Source of the DNA: Cytobacillus oceanisediminis | GTDB taxonomy: Bacteria; Bacillota; Bacilli; Bacillales; Cytobacillaceae | NCBI RefSeq assembly: GCF_003182355.1 | Contig: NZ_QGTW01000001.1 | Location: 829,642 to 893,641, forward strand | Reading direction: 5' to 3' | DNA length: 64,000 bases | Shown here: piece after piece, positions 17,581-26,175 of the stretch | Layout: every line of letters starts with the position of its first letter | Position numbering within the stretch: the stretch's first letter is position 1 | The notes under the pieces: model-generated | What the model was told of the DNA's origin: nothing | The model's database searches: none | What the model saw: the letters and a program-made list of their open reading frames with translations, nothing else | Position numbers and translations under genes: made by a program

Positions 17581-17632
17581 AATAGGTGCCGGATCAATAG
17601 GAAATAAAAGCACCTATTGACCAGCTCCTATT
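17581..17632. terminator. Long stem-loop after the Ala-Glu cluster
   Basis: A roughly 20-bp stem (AATAGG...GATCAATAGG against CCTATTGACC...CCTATT) around an 11-nt loop, directly after the stop of the 113-residue gene. It has a T run on the plus strand and T-rich sequence on the minus strand. Confidence 0.65.
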
Positions 17633-17638
17633 ATTTTT

Positions 17639-17980
17639 TTATTTTAAAGTAATTTGAATATTTGATGAGCCTCTATTTTTGCTGGAAACAGAAATTCCAG
17701 ACCCACCCTTCTCTTGAATAATTTCTAAAACCACTTTCCTTTTTACACCTGCCGCGTCAATACTGTACACTTTCTCAGAACCAGGTGCAAGAGTATCTTC
17801 GTTTTTAGGCTTATTATTGAAAAAAACAGGCAAGGATTCTTGAGTCTCTGAATCTTTATCGTAGGCTTTTAGCTTAAATATCCGGCTTTTTTCTTCGCTG
17901 CTATTGATTATTTTTACAAGTAAATTTTCTTTGCCGTTTTTAGCAGGAATGCTACAGCGCGAGACTTTCCTTTTTGCCAT
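17639..17980 (-). CDS. Hypothetical 113-residue protein, last gene of the Ala-Glu cluster
   Basis: A basic N-terminus (MAKRKVSRCSIPAKNGK) is followed by what looks like a single beta-sandwich domain: alternating hydrophobic strands such as ENLLVKIINSS, SRIFKLKAYD, KVYSIDAAGVKRKVVLEII and a C-terminal NIQITLK. No signal peptide or membrane helix. ATG 17980 follows AGAAGGAGGAGATTAG. It lies 23 nt after the Ala-Glu repeat gene and is followed by a long hairpin, so the two are almost certainly cotranscribed. I do not recognise a family; a structural role, for example on the spore surface, is only a guess. Confidence 0.75.
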   Translation of the reverse strand: MAKRKVSRCSIPAKNGKENLLVKIINSSEEKSRIFKLKAYDKDSETQESLPVFFNNKPKNEDTLAPGSEKVYSIDAAGVKRKVVLEIIQEKGGSGISVSSKNRGSSNIQITLK

Positions 17981-18003
17981 CTAATCTCCTCCTTCTCTTC
18001 TTA

Positions 18004-20540
18004 TTAATCTTCTTTTCTGAGGGAATTAATAGCATCAAGGATTGCTTGACGATTGCTGTTTCCATCTTGCTGCATTAAATTTAGTGTATTTTTCAAGCTG
18101 GAAATCAATGAGTCTTCATAATTAGCATCTTGCTTCCCCCTTAATGCTTCAAGAAGTGCAAGTTGTGACATAGCTATTGCTAAAAAGGAAGCATTGTTAT
18201 CACAATAACCTACCATTATATTATGCCCGGTTCGTGCAATAATGTTATTGTTTTCAAAACTATTATTTGCTTCTGCCTCTGCCTCTGCTTCCGCTTCCGC
18301 CTCCGCTTCTGCCTCTGCTTCCGCCTCCGCTTCTGCTTCTGCTTCCGCTTCTGCCTCCGCTTCTGCCTCTGCTTCTGCTTCCGCTTCTGCCTCCGCTTCT
18401 GCCTCTGCTTCCGCTTCCGCTTCTGCCTCTGCTTCCGCTTCTGCTTCCGCTTCTGCCTCTGCTTCTGCCTCTGCTTCTGCTTCCGCCTCTGCCTCTGCTT
18501 CCGCTTCTGCCTCTGCTTCCGCTTCTGCCTCCGCTTCTGCTTCCGCCTCTGCTTCCGCTTCTGCTTCTGCCTCTGCTTCCGCTTCCGCCTCTGCTTCCGC
18601 TTCCGCCTCTGCTTCCGCTTCCGCCTCCGCTTCCGCTTCTGCCTCTGCTTCTGCTTCTGCTTCCGCTTCTGCCTCTGCTTCTGCTTCTGCCTCTGCCTCC
18701 GCTTCTGCTTCTGCCTCTGCTTCTGCCTCTGCTTCTGCCTCTGCTTCTGCTTCCGCCTCTGCTTCCGCTTCTGCCTCTGCTTCCGCTTCCGCCTCTGCTT
18801 CCGCCTCTGCTTCTGCCTCCGCCTCTGCTTCCGCTTCCGCCTCTGCTTCCGCTTCTGCCTCCGCTTCTGCCTCTGCTTCTGCCTCCGCCTCTGCTTCCGC
18901 TTCCGCCTCCGCTTCTGCCTCTGCTTCCGCTTCTGCCTCTGCTTCCGCTTCTGCCTCTGCTTCTGCCTCCGCCTCTGCTTCCGCTTCCGCCTCTGCTTCT
19001 GCTTCTGCTTCTGCCTCTGCTTCCGCTTCTGCTTCTGCCTCTGCTTCCGCTTCTGCTTCCGCTTCTGCTTCCGCTTCTGCTTCTGCTTCTGCTTCCGCTT
19101 CTGCTTCCGCTTCTGCTTCCGCTTCTGCCTCTGCTTCTGCCTCTGCTTCTGCCTCTGCTTCTGCTTCTGCCTCTGCTTCCGCTTCCGCCTCCGCTTCTGC
19201 CTCTGCTTCTGCCTCCGCCTCTGCTTCCGCTTCCGCCTCCGCTTCTGCCTCTGCTTCCGCTTCTGCCTCTGCTTCCGCTTCTGCCTCTGCTTCTGCTTCC
19301 GCTTCTGCTTCTGCTTCCGCCTCTGCTTCTGCTTCCGCGCTTCTGCCTCTGCTTCCGCTTCTGCCTCTGCTTCCGCTTCTGCCTCTGCTTCTGCCTCCGC
19401 CTCTGCTTCCGCTTCCGCCTCTGCTTCTGCTTCCGCTTCTGCCTCTGCTTCCGCTTCTGCCTCTGCTTCTGCCTCCGCCTCTGCTTCCGCTTCCGCCTCT
19501 GCTTCTGCTTCTGCTTCTGCTTCTGCCTCTGCTTCCGCTTCTGCTTCTGCCTCTGCTTCCGCTTCTGCTTCCGCCTCTGCTTCTGCTTCTGCTTCTGCTT
19601 CCGCTTCTGCTTCCGCTTCTGCTTCTGCTTCTGCTTCTGCTTCCGCTTCTGCTTCCGCTTCTGCCTCTGCTTCCGCTTCTGCCTCTGCCTCCGCTTCTGC
19701 CTCTGCTTCCGCTTCTGCGTCAGCCTCTGCTTCTGCCTCTGCCTCTGCTTCCGCTTCTGCCTCTGCTTCTGCTTCTGCTTCCGCTTCTGCTTCCGCTTCC
19801 GCTTCCGCCTCTGCTTCCGCTTCTGCCTCTGCTTCCGCTTCTGCGTCAGCCTCTGCTTCCGCTTCTGCTTCTGCCTCTGCCTCTGCTTCTGCCTCTGCCT
19901 CCGCTTCTGCCTCTGCTTCTGCTTCTGCCTCCGCTTCTGCCTCCGCTTCTGCTTCTGCTTCCGCCTCTGCCTTCGCTTCCGCTTCCGCTTCCGCCTCTGC
20001 TTCCGCTTCTGCCTCTGCTTCCGCTTCTGCGTCAGCCTCTGCTTCTGCTTCTGCTTCTGCCTCTGCCTCTGCTTCTGCCTCTGCCTCCGCTTCTGCCTCT
20101 GCTTCTGCCTCTGCCTCTGCCTCCGCTTCTGCCTCTGCTCCTGCCTCTGCTTCTCCCTCTGCTTCTGCATCAGCCTCTGCTTCTGCCTCTGCCTCTGCTT
20201 CTGCCTCTGCTTCTGCCTCTGCCTCTGCTTCTGCCTCTGCTTCTGCTTCTGCCTCTGCTTCTGCCTCCGCTTCTGCCTCCGCTTCTGCTTCCGCTTCTGC
20301 TTCCGCTTCTGCTTCCGCAGTGGCTTCCGCTATTGCCGTGGCTTGAACTTCTGTATCTGCTTCTGCTTCCACTTCAGCTTCTATCATGGTGTAGCCTAAT
20401 TCATATAATCTCTCAAGATATTCATTCCTTAGACTTTGAAAATCTGTAGTTGATAAGTCATTATTATTCTCAAGCGCCTCTAAATTAGCTAGCAACTTTT
20501 GAATTTTCTTCAATTTACTTTTTTTCTTTTGCCAACCCAT
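18004..20540 (-). CDS. Giant Ala-Glu dipeptide-repeat protein, frame interrupted once
   Basis: From ATG 20540 (strong AAAGGAGGAAGTA) the frame encodes a basic coiled-coil-like head (MGWQKKKSKLKKIQKLLANLE..., about 63 residues), then roughly 690 residues of almost pure (Glu-Ala)n with rare Asp, Gly or Lys. At 19337-19340 two extra bases (GC) shift the frame, so literal reading gives an artificial Lys/Arg/Gln-rich tail ending at 18216. Below the shift the Glu-Ala frame continues and runs without a stop into a non-repeat C-terminal domain (NNSFENNNIIARTGHNI, then MVGYCDNNASFLAIAMSQLA, ending NSLRKED) that stops at 18004. Removing the two bases gives one 844-residue protein. It has no signal peptide or membrane helix. 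Function unknown. Confidence 0.8.
18268..20338 (-). repeat. Hexanucleotide (GAR GCR) repeat tract
   Basis: About 2.07 kb of a 6-bp repeat: GAA or GAG followed by GCA or GCG on the minus strand. Only third positions vary freely. Asp codons mark larger copied blocks; they occur at 19719, 19845, 20031 and 20169, spacings that are all multiples of 6, with near-identical flanks. The 2-base slip at 19337-19340 breaks the period. Several long ORFs in other frames, on both strands, are shadows of this tract. Confidence 0.95.
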
Positions 20541-20659
20541 TACTTCCTCCTTTCTGATTATAAGAATGCTCCTGGCCTGTATGGTTCTAGGATTAATAAA
20601 ACATATACTATTGGAGTGAAGGAACTTAATTAATAATCAAGCTTTTTAATAGATTTCCA

Positions 20660-20875
20660 TTATCCTTCTGTTGTTGGGACTTGCTCTTCTTCTGATGACT
20701 CTTCTTCTGTATCTGTATCTGTTTCTGCATCTGTTATTTGATTTTGTAACTTTTCCACTTTAGACTGCAGCTTTTCCCTGGCTTGTTCATTTTCTTCTGT
20801 GTTTTCTAGCTGGTTTAATACATCAAGCAAGGTTTCCATTTTAGCTCTTTTTCTGCTTAACCTTTTCTCGCGCAA
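20660..20875 (-). CDS. Small coiled-coil protein with an acidic tail
   Basis: A 71-residue protein: basic start (MREKRLSRKRAK), a heptad-like helix (METLLDVLNQLENTEENEQAREKLQSKVEKL in two stretches) and an acidic tail with DTDTEEESSEEEQ. TTG 20875 is well placed after AAAGGGGGG. It lies 119 nt upstream of the Ala-Glu repeat gene on the same strand, and its basic/coiled-coil/acidic layout resembles the head and tail of that protein, so a shared role is plausible. No family recognised. Confidence 0.65.
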   Translation of the reverse strand: MREKRLSRKRAKMETLLDVLNQLENTEENEQAREKLQSKVEKLQNQITDAETDTDTEEESSEEEQVPTTEG

Positions 20876-21486
20876 TATAATTCCCCCCTTTTTTTAAGCT
20901 ACTTTATTATAGTTTTAATGACTTTGTTTGTTGTGGGACATTTCCTCAGTTATTGGCGGATTTTTTATAGTACTTGTATAAAAAATTTCTATTTAGAGTA
21001 CAAAAGTCTACAGGAAACATATTATTTAATATCCTAAAAACATTTTCATGGCGAATGCACATAAAAATAGTCCAAGGTCTAACCCGACATTTATAAAAAT
21101 TGTTGTTCTAACTTTTCAATATCATGTCATATCTTTTGATTTTGGCGGATTAATAACTTAATTACATTTCCTCCTTACATAAAAAAATAGCCTCAACTCT
21201 TTATAGGAGTTGAGGCTTGCACGAATAGCTATTCATTTAAACAAGATATTTGTCTTCAAGTGGTGGATCCATACTTTCATCTAAATTTATTTGTTAAGGG
21301 CGCTGGTCATTTTATTTGTGGTGTTTAACCAAACTATAGTATCTAGGCAGCAGCAAATTGCCTATTCTCTAAAATGAAATACTCTAGGTAAGGGAGCTAT
21401 TTTTCATTTCAGCCCTGCTGAAGAAACACAAGCCAATAGCAATCCAGAAAGCTATATTCCAAATAGCCATAAAATCAAGATACTGC
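20876..21486. other. Intergenic region with one terminator
   Basis: About 610 bases without a supported gene. It contains the promoter region of the Ala-Glu cluster (close to 20880-20960) and a strong hairpin at 21189-21217. Short minus-strand frames near 21250-21300 have no usable start. Confidence 0.45.
21189..21217 (-). terminator. Strong terminator
   Basis: AGCCTCAACTC pairs perfectly with GAGTTGAGGCT around a 7-nt loop, followed by a run of T on the minus strand. It lies 270 nt beyond the YitT-like gene, whose transcript it probably ends. Confidence 0.85.
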
Positions 21487-22107
21487 CTATTCCTTCATTA
21501 TAATGGAGTCAATCGTTTTATAAGCTACAAAAAACGTTGCCAATGAATAGGCAGCTTCCCTAATCCCAAATAGGAAAATGGAACTTGTAAAAATAATAAA
21601 ATTAAACAACAAAATGCATTGTCCAATCGTAAAGGGAGATTTTTCACTAAATAAAATCGCTAAAACCTCTGTTCCATCTAAACATGCACCAAAACGGATG
21701 ATCATGCCGACCCCACATCCTAAAATAAGTCCTCCAAAGAGAATGACCAGAATTGGGTTATTCGTCAATTCTTCGAAGGGCGCCAATATGTAAGTGCCTC
21801 CTGCCAATATGGAACTGGCATAAAGACTTAATATCAGGAACCTGGAGCCAAAGCAGAAGTAACCTACTATTAAAAACGGTATATTAAATAATAACAGCAG
21901 CGCGCCAACATCCACATGGATAATATGGGAGAGCATAATGCTTAAGCCAACAATGCCGCCGTCAATGACATAATTTTTCACCAGGAACAATTGCAATGCG
22001 ACTGCTACAAGATTGGCTCCGCAAAATATAAAAAAGCCATTTTTAAATAAAGAATCCTTCCGAAAATGGTTTTGATTCACATAGTAATGTGCCCTTCTTC
22101 TATACAC
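21487..22107 (-). CDS. YitT family membrane protein
   Basis: A 206-residue inner-membrane protein of the YitT (DUF161) family. Five or more transmembrane helices are visible, with the family turn KNYVIDGGIVGLSIMLSH and FGACLDGTEVLAILFS. Function of the family is unknown. GTG 22107 is chosen because AAAGGAGATGTCAT precedes it at ideal spacing; the frame is open further up to 22182 but without a ribosome binding site. A 10-codon ATG frame overlaps the same start and is ignored. The usual C-terminal DUF2179 domain is absent, so this is a short form. Confidence 0.82.
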   Translation of the reverse strand: MYRRRAHYYVNQNHFRKDSLFKNGFFIFCGANLVAVALQLFLVKNYVIDGGIVGLSIMLSHIIHVDVGALLLLFNIPFLIVGYFCFGSRFLILSLYASSILAGGTYILAPFEELTNNPILVILFGGLILGCGVGMIIRFGACLDGTEVLAILFSEKSPFTIGQCILLFNFIIFTSSIFLFGIREAAYSLATFFVAYKTIDSIIMKE

Positions 22108-22411
22108 ATGACATCTCCTTTTGTTCAGACAATGCCTCTTATGTATTGAATTATATTCTTGGAAAATCATAAAATGCACCACGTTTTCTGCAGAATTTCC
22201 AAGGAAGTCTATGAGGATGTAAAAAAACCTATTTTATAAAAATAAAAAGATAGAAAAACATCATGTCACAGTGTAAAATTAGTTCAGTAAGAAATCCAAA
22301 CATAGGCATCCATTTTGAAATGTAGGAGGAAACGAAAAACTTACCTAAATCAATTACCATTTCCAGCCGCTAAATATCTTAAATTTTCAGAAAACTAAAT
22401 ATAAGAGGTCG

Positions 22412-23071
22412 ATGAAATTGACAATGGATGTTAGAGAGTTAACCACAAAAGAACCTACTATTTTTCATCATGTTGGAAATAAAATTATAACAGAAGATAG
22501 AGATATTCACATAATTGCCAGATTAGAAGAACCATTGGTCGTAATATTAGGAAATGTTTTAAGCGTTGAAGAATGTGACGAGCTGATTCGATTATCAAAA
22601 GATCGAATGCAGCGTTCGAAAATAGGAAACATACGTGAAATAGATGATCTTAGAACAAGCAGTAGTACGTTTTTCCAAGAAGGCGAAAATGACGTTGTTG
22701 CAAGAATTGAAAAAAGAATTTCTTACATCATGAACATACCTGTTGAACATGGTGAAGGCCTGCAAATTCTAAATTATAAAATTGGGCAAGAGTATAAAGC
22801 TCATTTTGATTTCTTTTCATCAACCAGCAAAGCAGCAAGCAATCCAAGAATAAGCACACTTGTCATGTACTTAAATGATGTAGAACAAGGCGGAGAAACG
22901 TATTTTCCTAAACTTAATTTTTCCGTCTCTCCCCAAAAGGGGATGGCGGTGTACTTTGAATATTTCTATAATGATCAAACTTTAAACGACTTAACCTTAC
23001 ATGGTGGAGCACCCGTTGTAATAGGAGATAAATGGGCTGCAACACAATGGATGAGAAGGAAAAGAATTTAG
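22412..23071 (+). CDS. Prolyl 4-hydroxylase (2-oxoglutarate/Fe(II) dioxygenase)
   Basis: A 219-residue enzyme closely resembling the Bacillus anthracis prolyl 4-hydroxylase, which hydroxylates Pro in collagen-like peptides using 2-oxoglutarate, oxygen and Fe(II). The iron triad is HFD in YKAHFDFF and the distal His in DLTLHGGAPV; GDKW carries the Lys that binds 2-oxoglutarate. Other conserved blocks are EEPLVVILGNVLS, RTSSSTFF, RISTLVMYLNDVEQGGETYFP and KGMAVYFEYF. ATG 22412 follows AAGAGGTCG closely; TTG 22418 would give better spacing. No collagen-like substrate gene lies in this window. Confidence 0.92.
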   Translation: MKLTMDVRELTTKEPTIFHHVGNKIITEDRDIHIIARLEEPLVVILGNVLSVEECDELIRLSKDRMQRSKIGNIREIDDLRTSSSTFFQEGENDVVARIEKRISYIMNIPVEHGEGLQILNYKIGQEYKAHFDFFSSTSKAASNPRISTLVMYLNDVEQGGETYFPKLNFSVSPQKGMAVYFEYFYNDQTLNDLTLHGGAPVVIGDKWAATQWMRRKRI

Positions 23072-23084
23072 AGTATATTCAACA

Positions 23085-23120
23085 AAAAAACACTTGGGTG
23101 AGCGCACCCAAGTGTTTTTT
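23085..23120. terminator. Strong bidirectional terminator
   Basis: A 16-bp perfect stem (AAAAAACACTTGGGTG and complement) with a 4-nt loop between the convergent P4H gene and the 43-residue gene. Confidence 0.92.
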
Positions 23121-23128
23121 ATAATTTT

Positions 23129-23260
23129 TTAAAACCACAATCTCTTATGATAATCATAATCAGAGGTATCGAAATTCTCTTCCCCTTCTGTTTTGGGGGT
23201 CCACTCTTCACAAGGTTCTTCTGATTGGTCATGATCAACTTGTTCCATTAAAAGTTCCAT
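23129..23260 (-). CDS. Small acidic protein, 43 residues, under a cre site
   Basis: Minus-strand ATG at 23260 after AAAGGGG opens 43 codons (MELLMEQVDHDQSEEPCEEW... ending KRLWF). The peptide is strongly acidic with one Cys. A perfect cre site and a TATAAT box lie directly upstream and a strong terminator directly downstream, so it is a complete transcription unit. No family recognised. Confidence 0.65.
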   Translation of the reverse strand: MELLMEQVDHDQSEEPCEEWTPKTEGEENFDTSDYDYHKRLWF

Positions 23261-23300
23261 TGGTTTGCAACCCCTTTCCTATCTCTTACCTCTATTATAA

Positions 23301-23314
23301 TGTAAGCGTTTACA
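23301..23314 (-). promoter_or_regulatory. cre site (CcpA operator) within a sigma-A-like promoter
   Basis: TGTAAGCGTTTACA matches the cre consensus TGWAANCGNTNWCA at every position. On the minus strand it sits between AAGACA (-35 like) and TATAAT with 17-bp spacing, so CcpA binding should repress the 43-residue gene. Confidence 0.75.
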
Positions 23315-23363
23315 TTTGTCTTGTAACATTTATTGGAAACAGACTTTGCTAGAAATAATGAAA

Positions 23364-23390
23364 GAGGATATCTGAAACCCAGATACCCTC
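23364..23390 (-). terminator. Terminator of trpB
   Basis: GAGGATATCTG pairs (one mismatch) with CAGATACCCTC around a short loop, directly after the trpB stop codon. Confidence 0.65.
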
Positions 23391-23397
23391 CTTTAAA

Positions 23398-24567
23398 TCA
23401 GTTTCTGTTCAGCATCTTAAAGACCTGCTCCACGTCCTTGTCGCCTCGTCCTGATAGATTGACAATGATCGCATCCTCTTTTGATAATTCTTTTGCCAAT
23501 TTCAGTGCATAGGCCATTGCATGGGAGCTTTCAAGCGCCGGAATAATTCCTTCTGTTTTTGATAACAGCTGAAAGGCTTCGAGAGCTTCCTGGCCTGTTG
23601 CTGTCACGTATTCCGCCCGGCCGCTCACTTTTAAATGGCTGTGCTCCGGTCCGATCCCAGGGTAATCAAGCCCTGCTGCGATTGAATAAGTTGGTTTTGG
23701 CTGCCCTTCTTCATCTAGCAAAGTTAAGCATTTGAATCCATGGATGACCGCCGGAACCCCTTCAGACAGGGTTGGAGCTTCTTTTGGTTCAACACCGATC
23801 AGACGTACTTCCTTTTCATCCAAGTAATGTGCAAAGGCACCAATTGCGTTGCTTCCGCCGCCTGTGCAAGCGATGACTGCTGCCGGCAGCTTCCCTTCCT
23901 GCTCCAGAATTTGGCGTTTTGACTCTTCACTAATCACTGACTGGAAGTGTTTCACCATCGTTGGGAATGGATGAGGACCAACCGCAGAACCCAGCAAATA
24001 AAACGTATTTTTATAGTTTTGGACCAAGTCTCCTAATGCTTCGTCAACTGCATCCTTCAGGCGGCCCTGCCCTTTTTCCACTGGAACGACTTTAGCACCC
24101 AGCAATTCCATTCTGAATACATTGAGAGCCTGGCGTTCCGTATCCAATTTCCCCATATAAATGATACATTCCATCCCAAACATGGCACATGCAGTTGCTG
24201 TAGCGACGCCATGCTGGCCCGCTCCGGTTTCGGCAATGATCCGTTTGGCTCCCATCCTCTTCGCCAGCAGAATTTGTCCGATCGCGTTATTAATCTTATG
24301 GGCGCCTGTATGGTTTAAATCTTCCCGTTTTAAATAGATCTTGGCTCCGCCAATTTGCCTTGTAAGATTCTCGGCAAAAGTCAATGGATTTTCCCGGCCA
24401 ATATATTGCTTCAGATAGTAGGAAAATTCCTTTTTGAACTCTGGATCATCCTTATATTTTAAAAATTGAGCATCTAAATGGTCCATGACCTCCTGTAGAT
24501 CTTCGGGAATAAAGCTTCCTCCAAACTCGCCAAAGTAACCTTTTGTTTCTTCGCTCACACTCGTCAT
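23398..24567 (-). CDS. trpB: Tryptophan synthase beta chain, stand-alone
   Basis: PLP enzyme that joins indole and serine to tryptophan. The 389-residue protein has all TrpB1 landmarks: [13 protein letters not shown] at the start, the PLP lysine in [36 protein letters not shown], the phosphate-binding [10 protein letters not shown] and the C-terminal NLSGRGDKD. Neither trpA nor other trp genes are adjacent, unlike the usual Bacillus trp operon. It has its own sigma-A promoter and terminator. ATG 24567 lies 11 nt after AAGGAG. Either the trp operon elsewhere lacks trpB or this is a second copy; without the alpha subunit it may salvage free indole. Confidence 0.96.
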   Translation of the reverse strand: MTSVSEETKGYFGEFGGSFIPEDLQEVMDHLDAQFLKYKDDPEFKKEFSYYLKQYIGRENPLTFAENLTRQIGGAKIYLKREDLNHTGAHKINNAIGQILLAKRMGAKRIIAETGAGQHGVATATACAMFGMECIIYMGKLDTERQALNVFRMELLGAKVVPVEKGQGRLKDAVDEALGDLVQNYKNTFYLLGSAVGPHPFPTMVKHFQSVISEESKRQILEQEGKLPAAVIACTGGGSNAIGAFAHYLDEKEVRLIGVEPKEAPTLSEGVPAVIHGFKCLTLLDEEGQPKPTYSIAAGLDYPGIGPEHSHLKVSGRAEYVTATGQEALEAFQLLSKTEGIIPALESSHAMAYALKLAKELSKEDAIIVNLSGRGDKDVEQVFKMLNRN

Positions 24568-24599
24568 TCTCAGCTCATCTCCTTCTCAACTTTCGAACT

Positions 24600-24628
24600 A
24601 TTATACTCTATTAATTGAAATATTCCAA
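24600..24628 (-). promoter_or_regulatory. Sigma-A promoter of trpB
   Basis: TTGGAA and TATAAT separated by exactly 17 bp on the minus strand, ending 33 nt before the trpB ATG. The leader is too short for an attenuator or T-box, so tryptophan control at this site is unlikely. Confidence 0.75.
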
Positions 24629-24645
24629 TAATTTAATATGGAAAT

Positions 24646-24990
24646 CTACCAGCCAAAGTACGTTCTCGGCAAATTCGTCACTTCATGTGCAACCCTGATC
24701 CCGGATTGGACGGCGCCTTCAACCCAGGCGGGAGCAGTGGAAGTATGTTCTCCAGCAAAATGGACTCTTCCTTCAGGAGCACGGATATCGGGAAACAGCT
24801 CTGTTTCCTGATGAGGCTTAAACATTGAGAAAGCACCGCCAGAAAACGGGTATTGGGACCAGCTATGGAAAGCACCTGTTAAGAAATGCTCATAAACCTG
24901 CTTTCCATGGACAGTTGCCATGTTATCCAGTGCATTCCGAATCCGGTCTCCTTCCTCTATAGGACAATGTATCATCTTGTCCAAATTAAA
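24646..24990 (-). pseudogene. Flavin amine oxidase remnant (C-terminal quarter)
   Basis: The only open part encodes the C-terminus of an FAD-dependent amine or L-amino-acid oxidase: WSQYPFSGGAFSMFKP, APEGRVHFAGEHTS, and WVEGAVQSGIRVAHEV, the FAD-contacting GEHT and EGA-SG blocks. A full enzyme has about 450-500 residues with an N-terminal GxGxxG motif; here the sequence upstream of 24990 turns directly into the terminator of the Ger operon, so at least three quarters of the gene has been deleted. Confidence 0.75.
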
Positions 24991-25000
24991 TTCAAAAATA

Positions 25001-25030
25001 AAAGCCTTTTCCCGGATGGAAAAAGGCTTT
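25001..25030 (-). terminator. Terminator of the Ger operon
   Basis: AAAGCCTTTT pairs with AAAAGGCTTT around a 10-nt loop, followed by TATTTTTG on the minus strand, 63 nt beyond the gerAC-type stop codon. Confidence 0.85.
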
Positions 25031-25092
25031 GTACTATTTGTTTACACATCACTAAGTACAAGGAAATATATAGCTTTTAGTATGTCAAACTT

Positions 25093-26175
25093 TTATTCGA
25101 TTACTCCCGCCTCCAGTATTTTCACTTTGGCCTGAACGGTTATTTTGATTTCTGGATATAATTCTTTCCATTTTTTCTGATCCCATTTACGAGTCCGAGT
25201 ACGCACTTCTTCCCCAATTCCAAGAGGATCAATTCCCTTTTCCTGGAATTCACGGATCATTTCTTCTGATTTTTTTTCAATCTCCTCCTTCAGTTCATTT
25301 TCTATCTTTTTGATTTTTTCTTTATTTACAGTACCATTGCTGTATTCACGGATAATCGCCTTTATATTAATGTTTATTTTTATCTCAGAGCTCGTCATAG
25401 GTTTTGGTATATCGTATTTTCTGACAGACTTTATGTTTTCAATAGAAGCTTTTCTTCCTTCTTTCGTCTTTATGGCATAGGCATCCTTCTGACCTTTAGG
25501 TTCTAATAGGAGTGTCAGAAAAAAGAATTTTTCCTGTTCTATTTGATCCACCAATTTGTCATCTTCAAACAAACCGATGGCTTTAATATTAAGCTTCCCT
25601 TCTTTTTGTTCAATTATAGGAAGCATAGGGTCAATCCCTTCAGCATATAATTTATACTTAAATATATGCAGGTTTGTTTTATGGATCAACCCTGTTTCAA
25701 CATTTTGTTCAATTAAATTGGATAAAAATATACCATTATCTATATTTCCATACTGTTTACTTAACACTTCCTTTGGGTTCCCATCTAAGATAGCCAGGTA
25801 AACATTCGCACCAATCGAAGGATCTCGTGATAAAGTATCCATTAGCTCTATGATCCCTTTTTCTGCTGTTTCCCTGTCATATAATGCTACTTCCAATTTC
25901 CCGCTAACCATTGGTTTATCTGATTGTAAACTTTGCTTATCCCGATTTTCTTTATTTAAGATAGCAGTAGTAGTTAACGTTTCATTTTTTACAGACCCAT
26001 CAGGCTGATAATTGGGAAAAACAGCTGTTAACTCTATCGTATCGTCATCTACATACTTGTAGGCAGCCCCCGTTACTAATTGAACATCGTCCAAAATATG
26101 CTGGTCGATATTCATACATCCTGTCAGAAATACAGGCAGCAGAATAATTTGTACCATCTTTTTAAGCTTTTTCAA
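25093..26175 (-). CDS. Germinant receptor C subunit (Ger(x)C lipoprotein)
   Basis: C subunit of a GerA-type nutrient receptor in the inner spore membrane. A short signal peptide ends FLTGC with the lipidated Cys at about 20, followed by CMNIDQHILDDVQLVTGAAYKY. The 360-residue protein has the normal three-domain length; the C-terminal part (EEIEKKSEEMIREFQEKGIDPLGIGEEVR) is the conserved helix block. TTG 26175 follows GGAGGGGGAACA and overlaps the end of the B gene by 14 bases, so translation is coupled. Expected expression is in the forespore under sigma G. Confidence 0.93.
   Translation of the reverse strand: MKKLKKMVQIILLPVFLTGCMNIDQHILDDVQLVTGAAYKYVDDDTIELTAVFPNYQPDGSVKNETLTTTAILNKENRDKQSLQSDKPMVSGKLEVALYDRETAEKGIIELMDTLSRDPSIGANVYLAILDGNPKEVLSKQYGNIDNGIFLSNLIEQNVETGLIHKTNLHIFKYKLYAEGIDPMLPIIEQKEGKLNIKAIGLFEDDKLVDQIEQEKFFFLTLLLEPKGQKDAYAIKTKEGRKASIENIKSVRKYDIPKPMTSSEIKININIKAIIREYSNGTVNKEKIKKIENELKEEIEKKSEEMIREFQEKGIDPLGIGEEVRTRTRKWDQKKWKELYPEIKITVQAKVKILEAGVIE

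Noticed and set aside
18223..20449. Several ORFs of 630-735 codons on both strands (Ala-Ser, Cys-Phe-Leu, Leu-Pro and Lys-Arg-Gln rich)
   Set aside because: All are alternative-frame shadows of the same 6-bp repeat; none has a ribosome binding site except the Glu-Ala frame starting at 20540.
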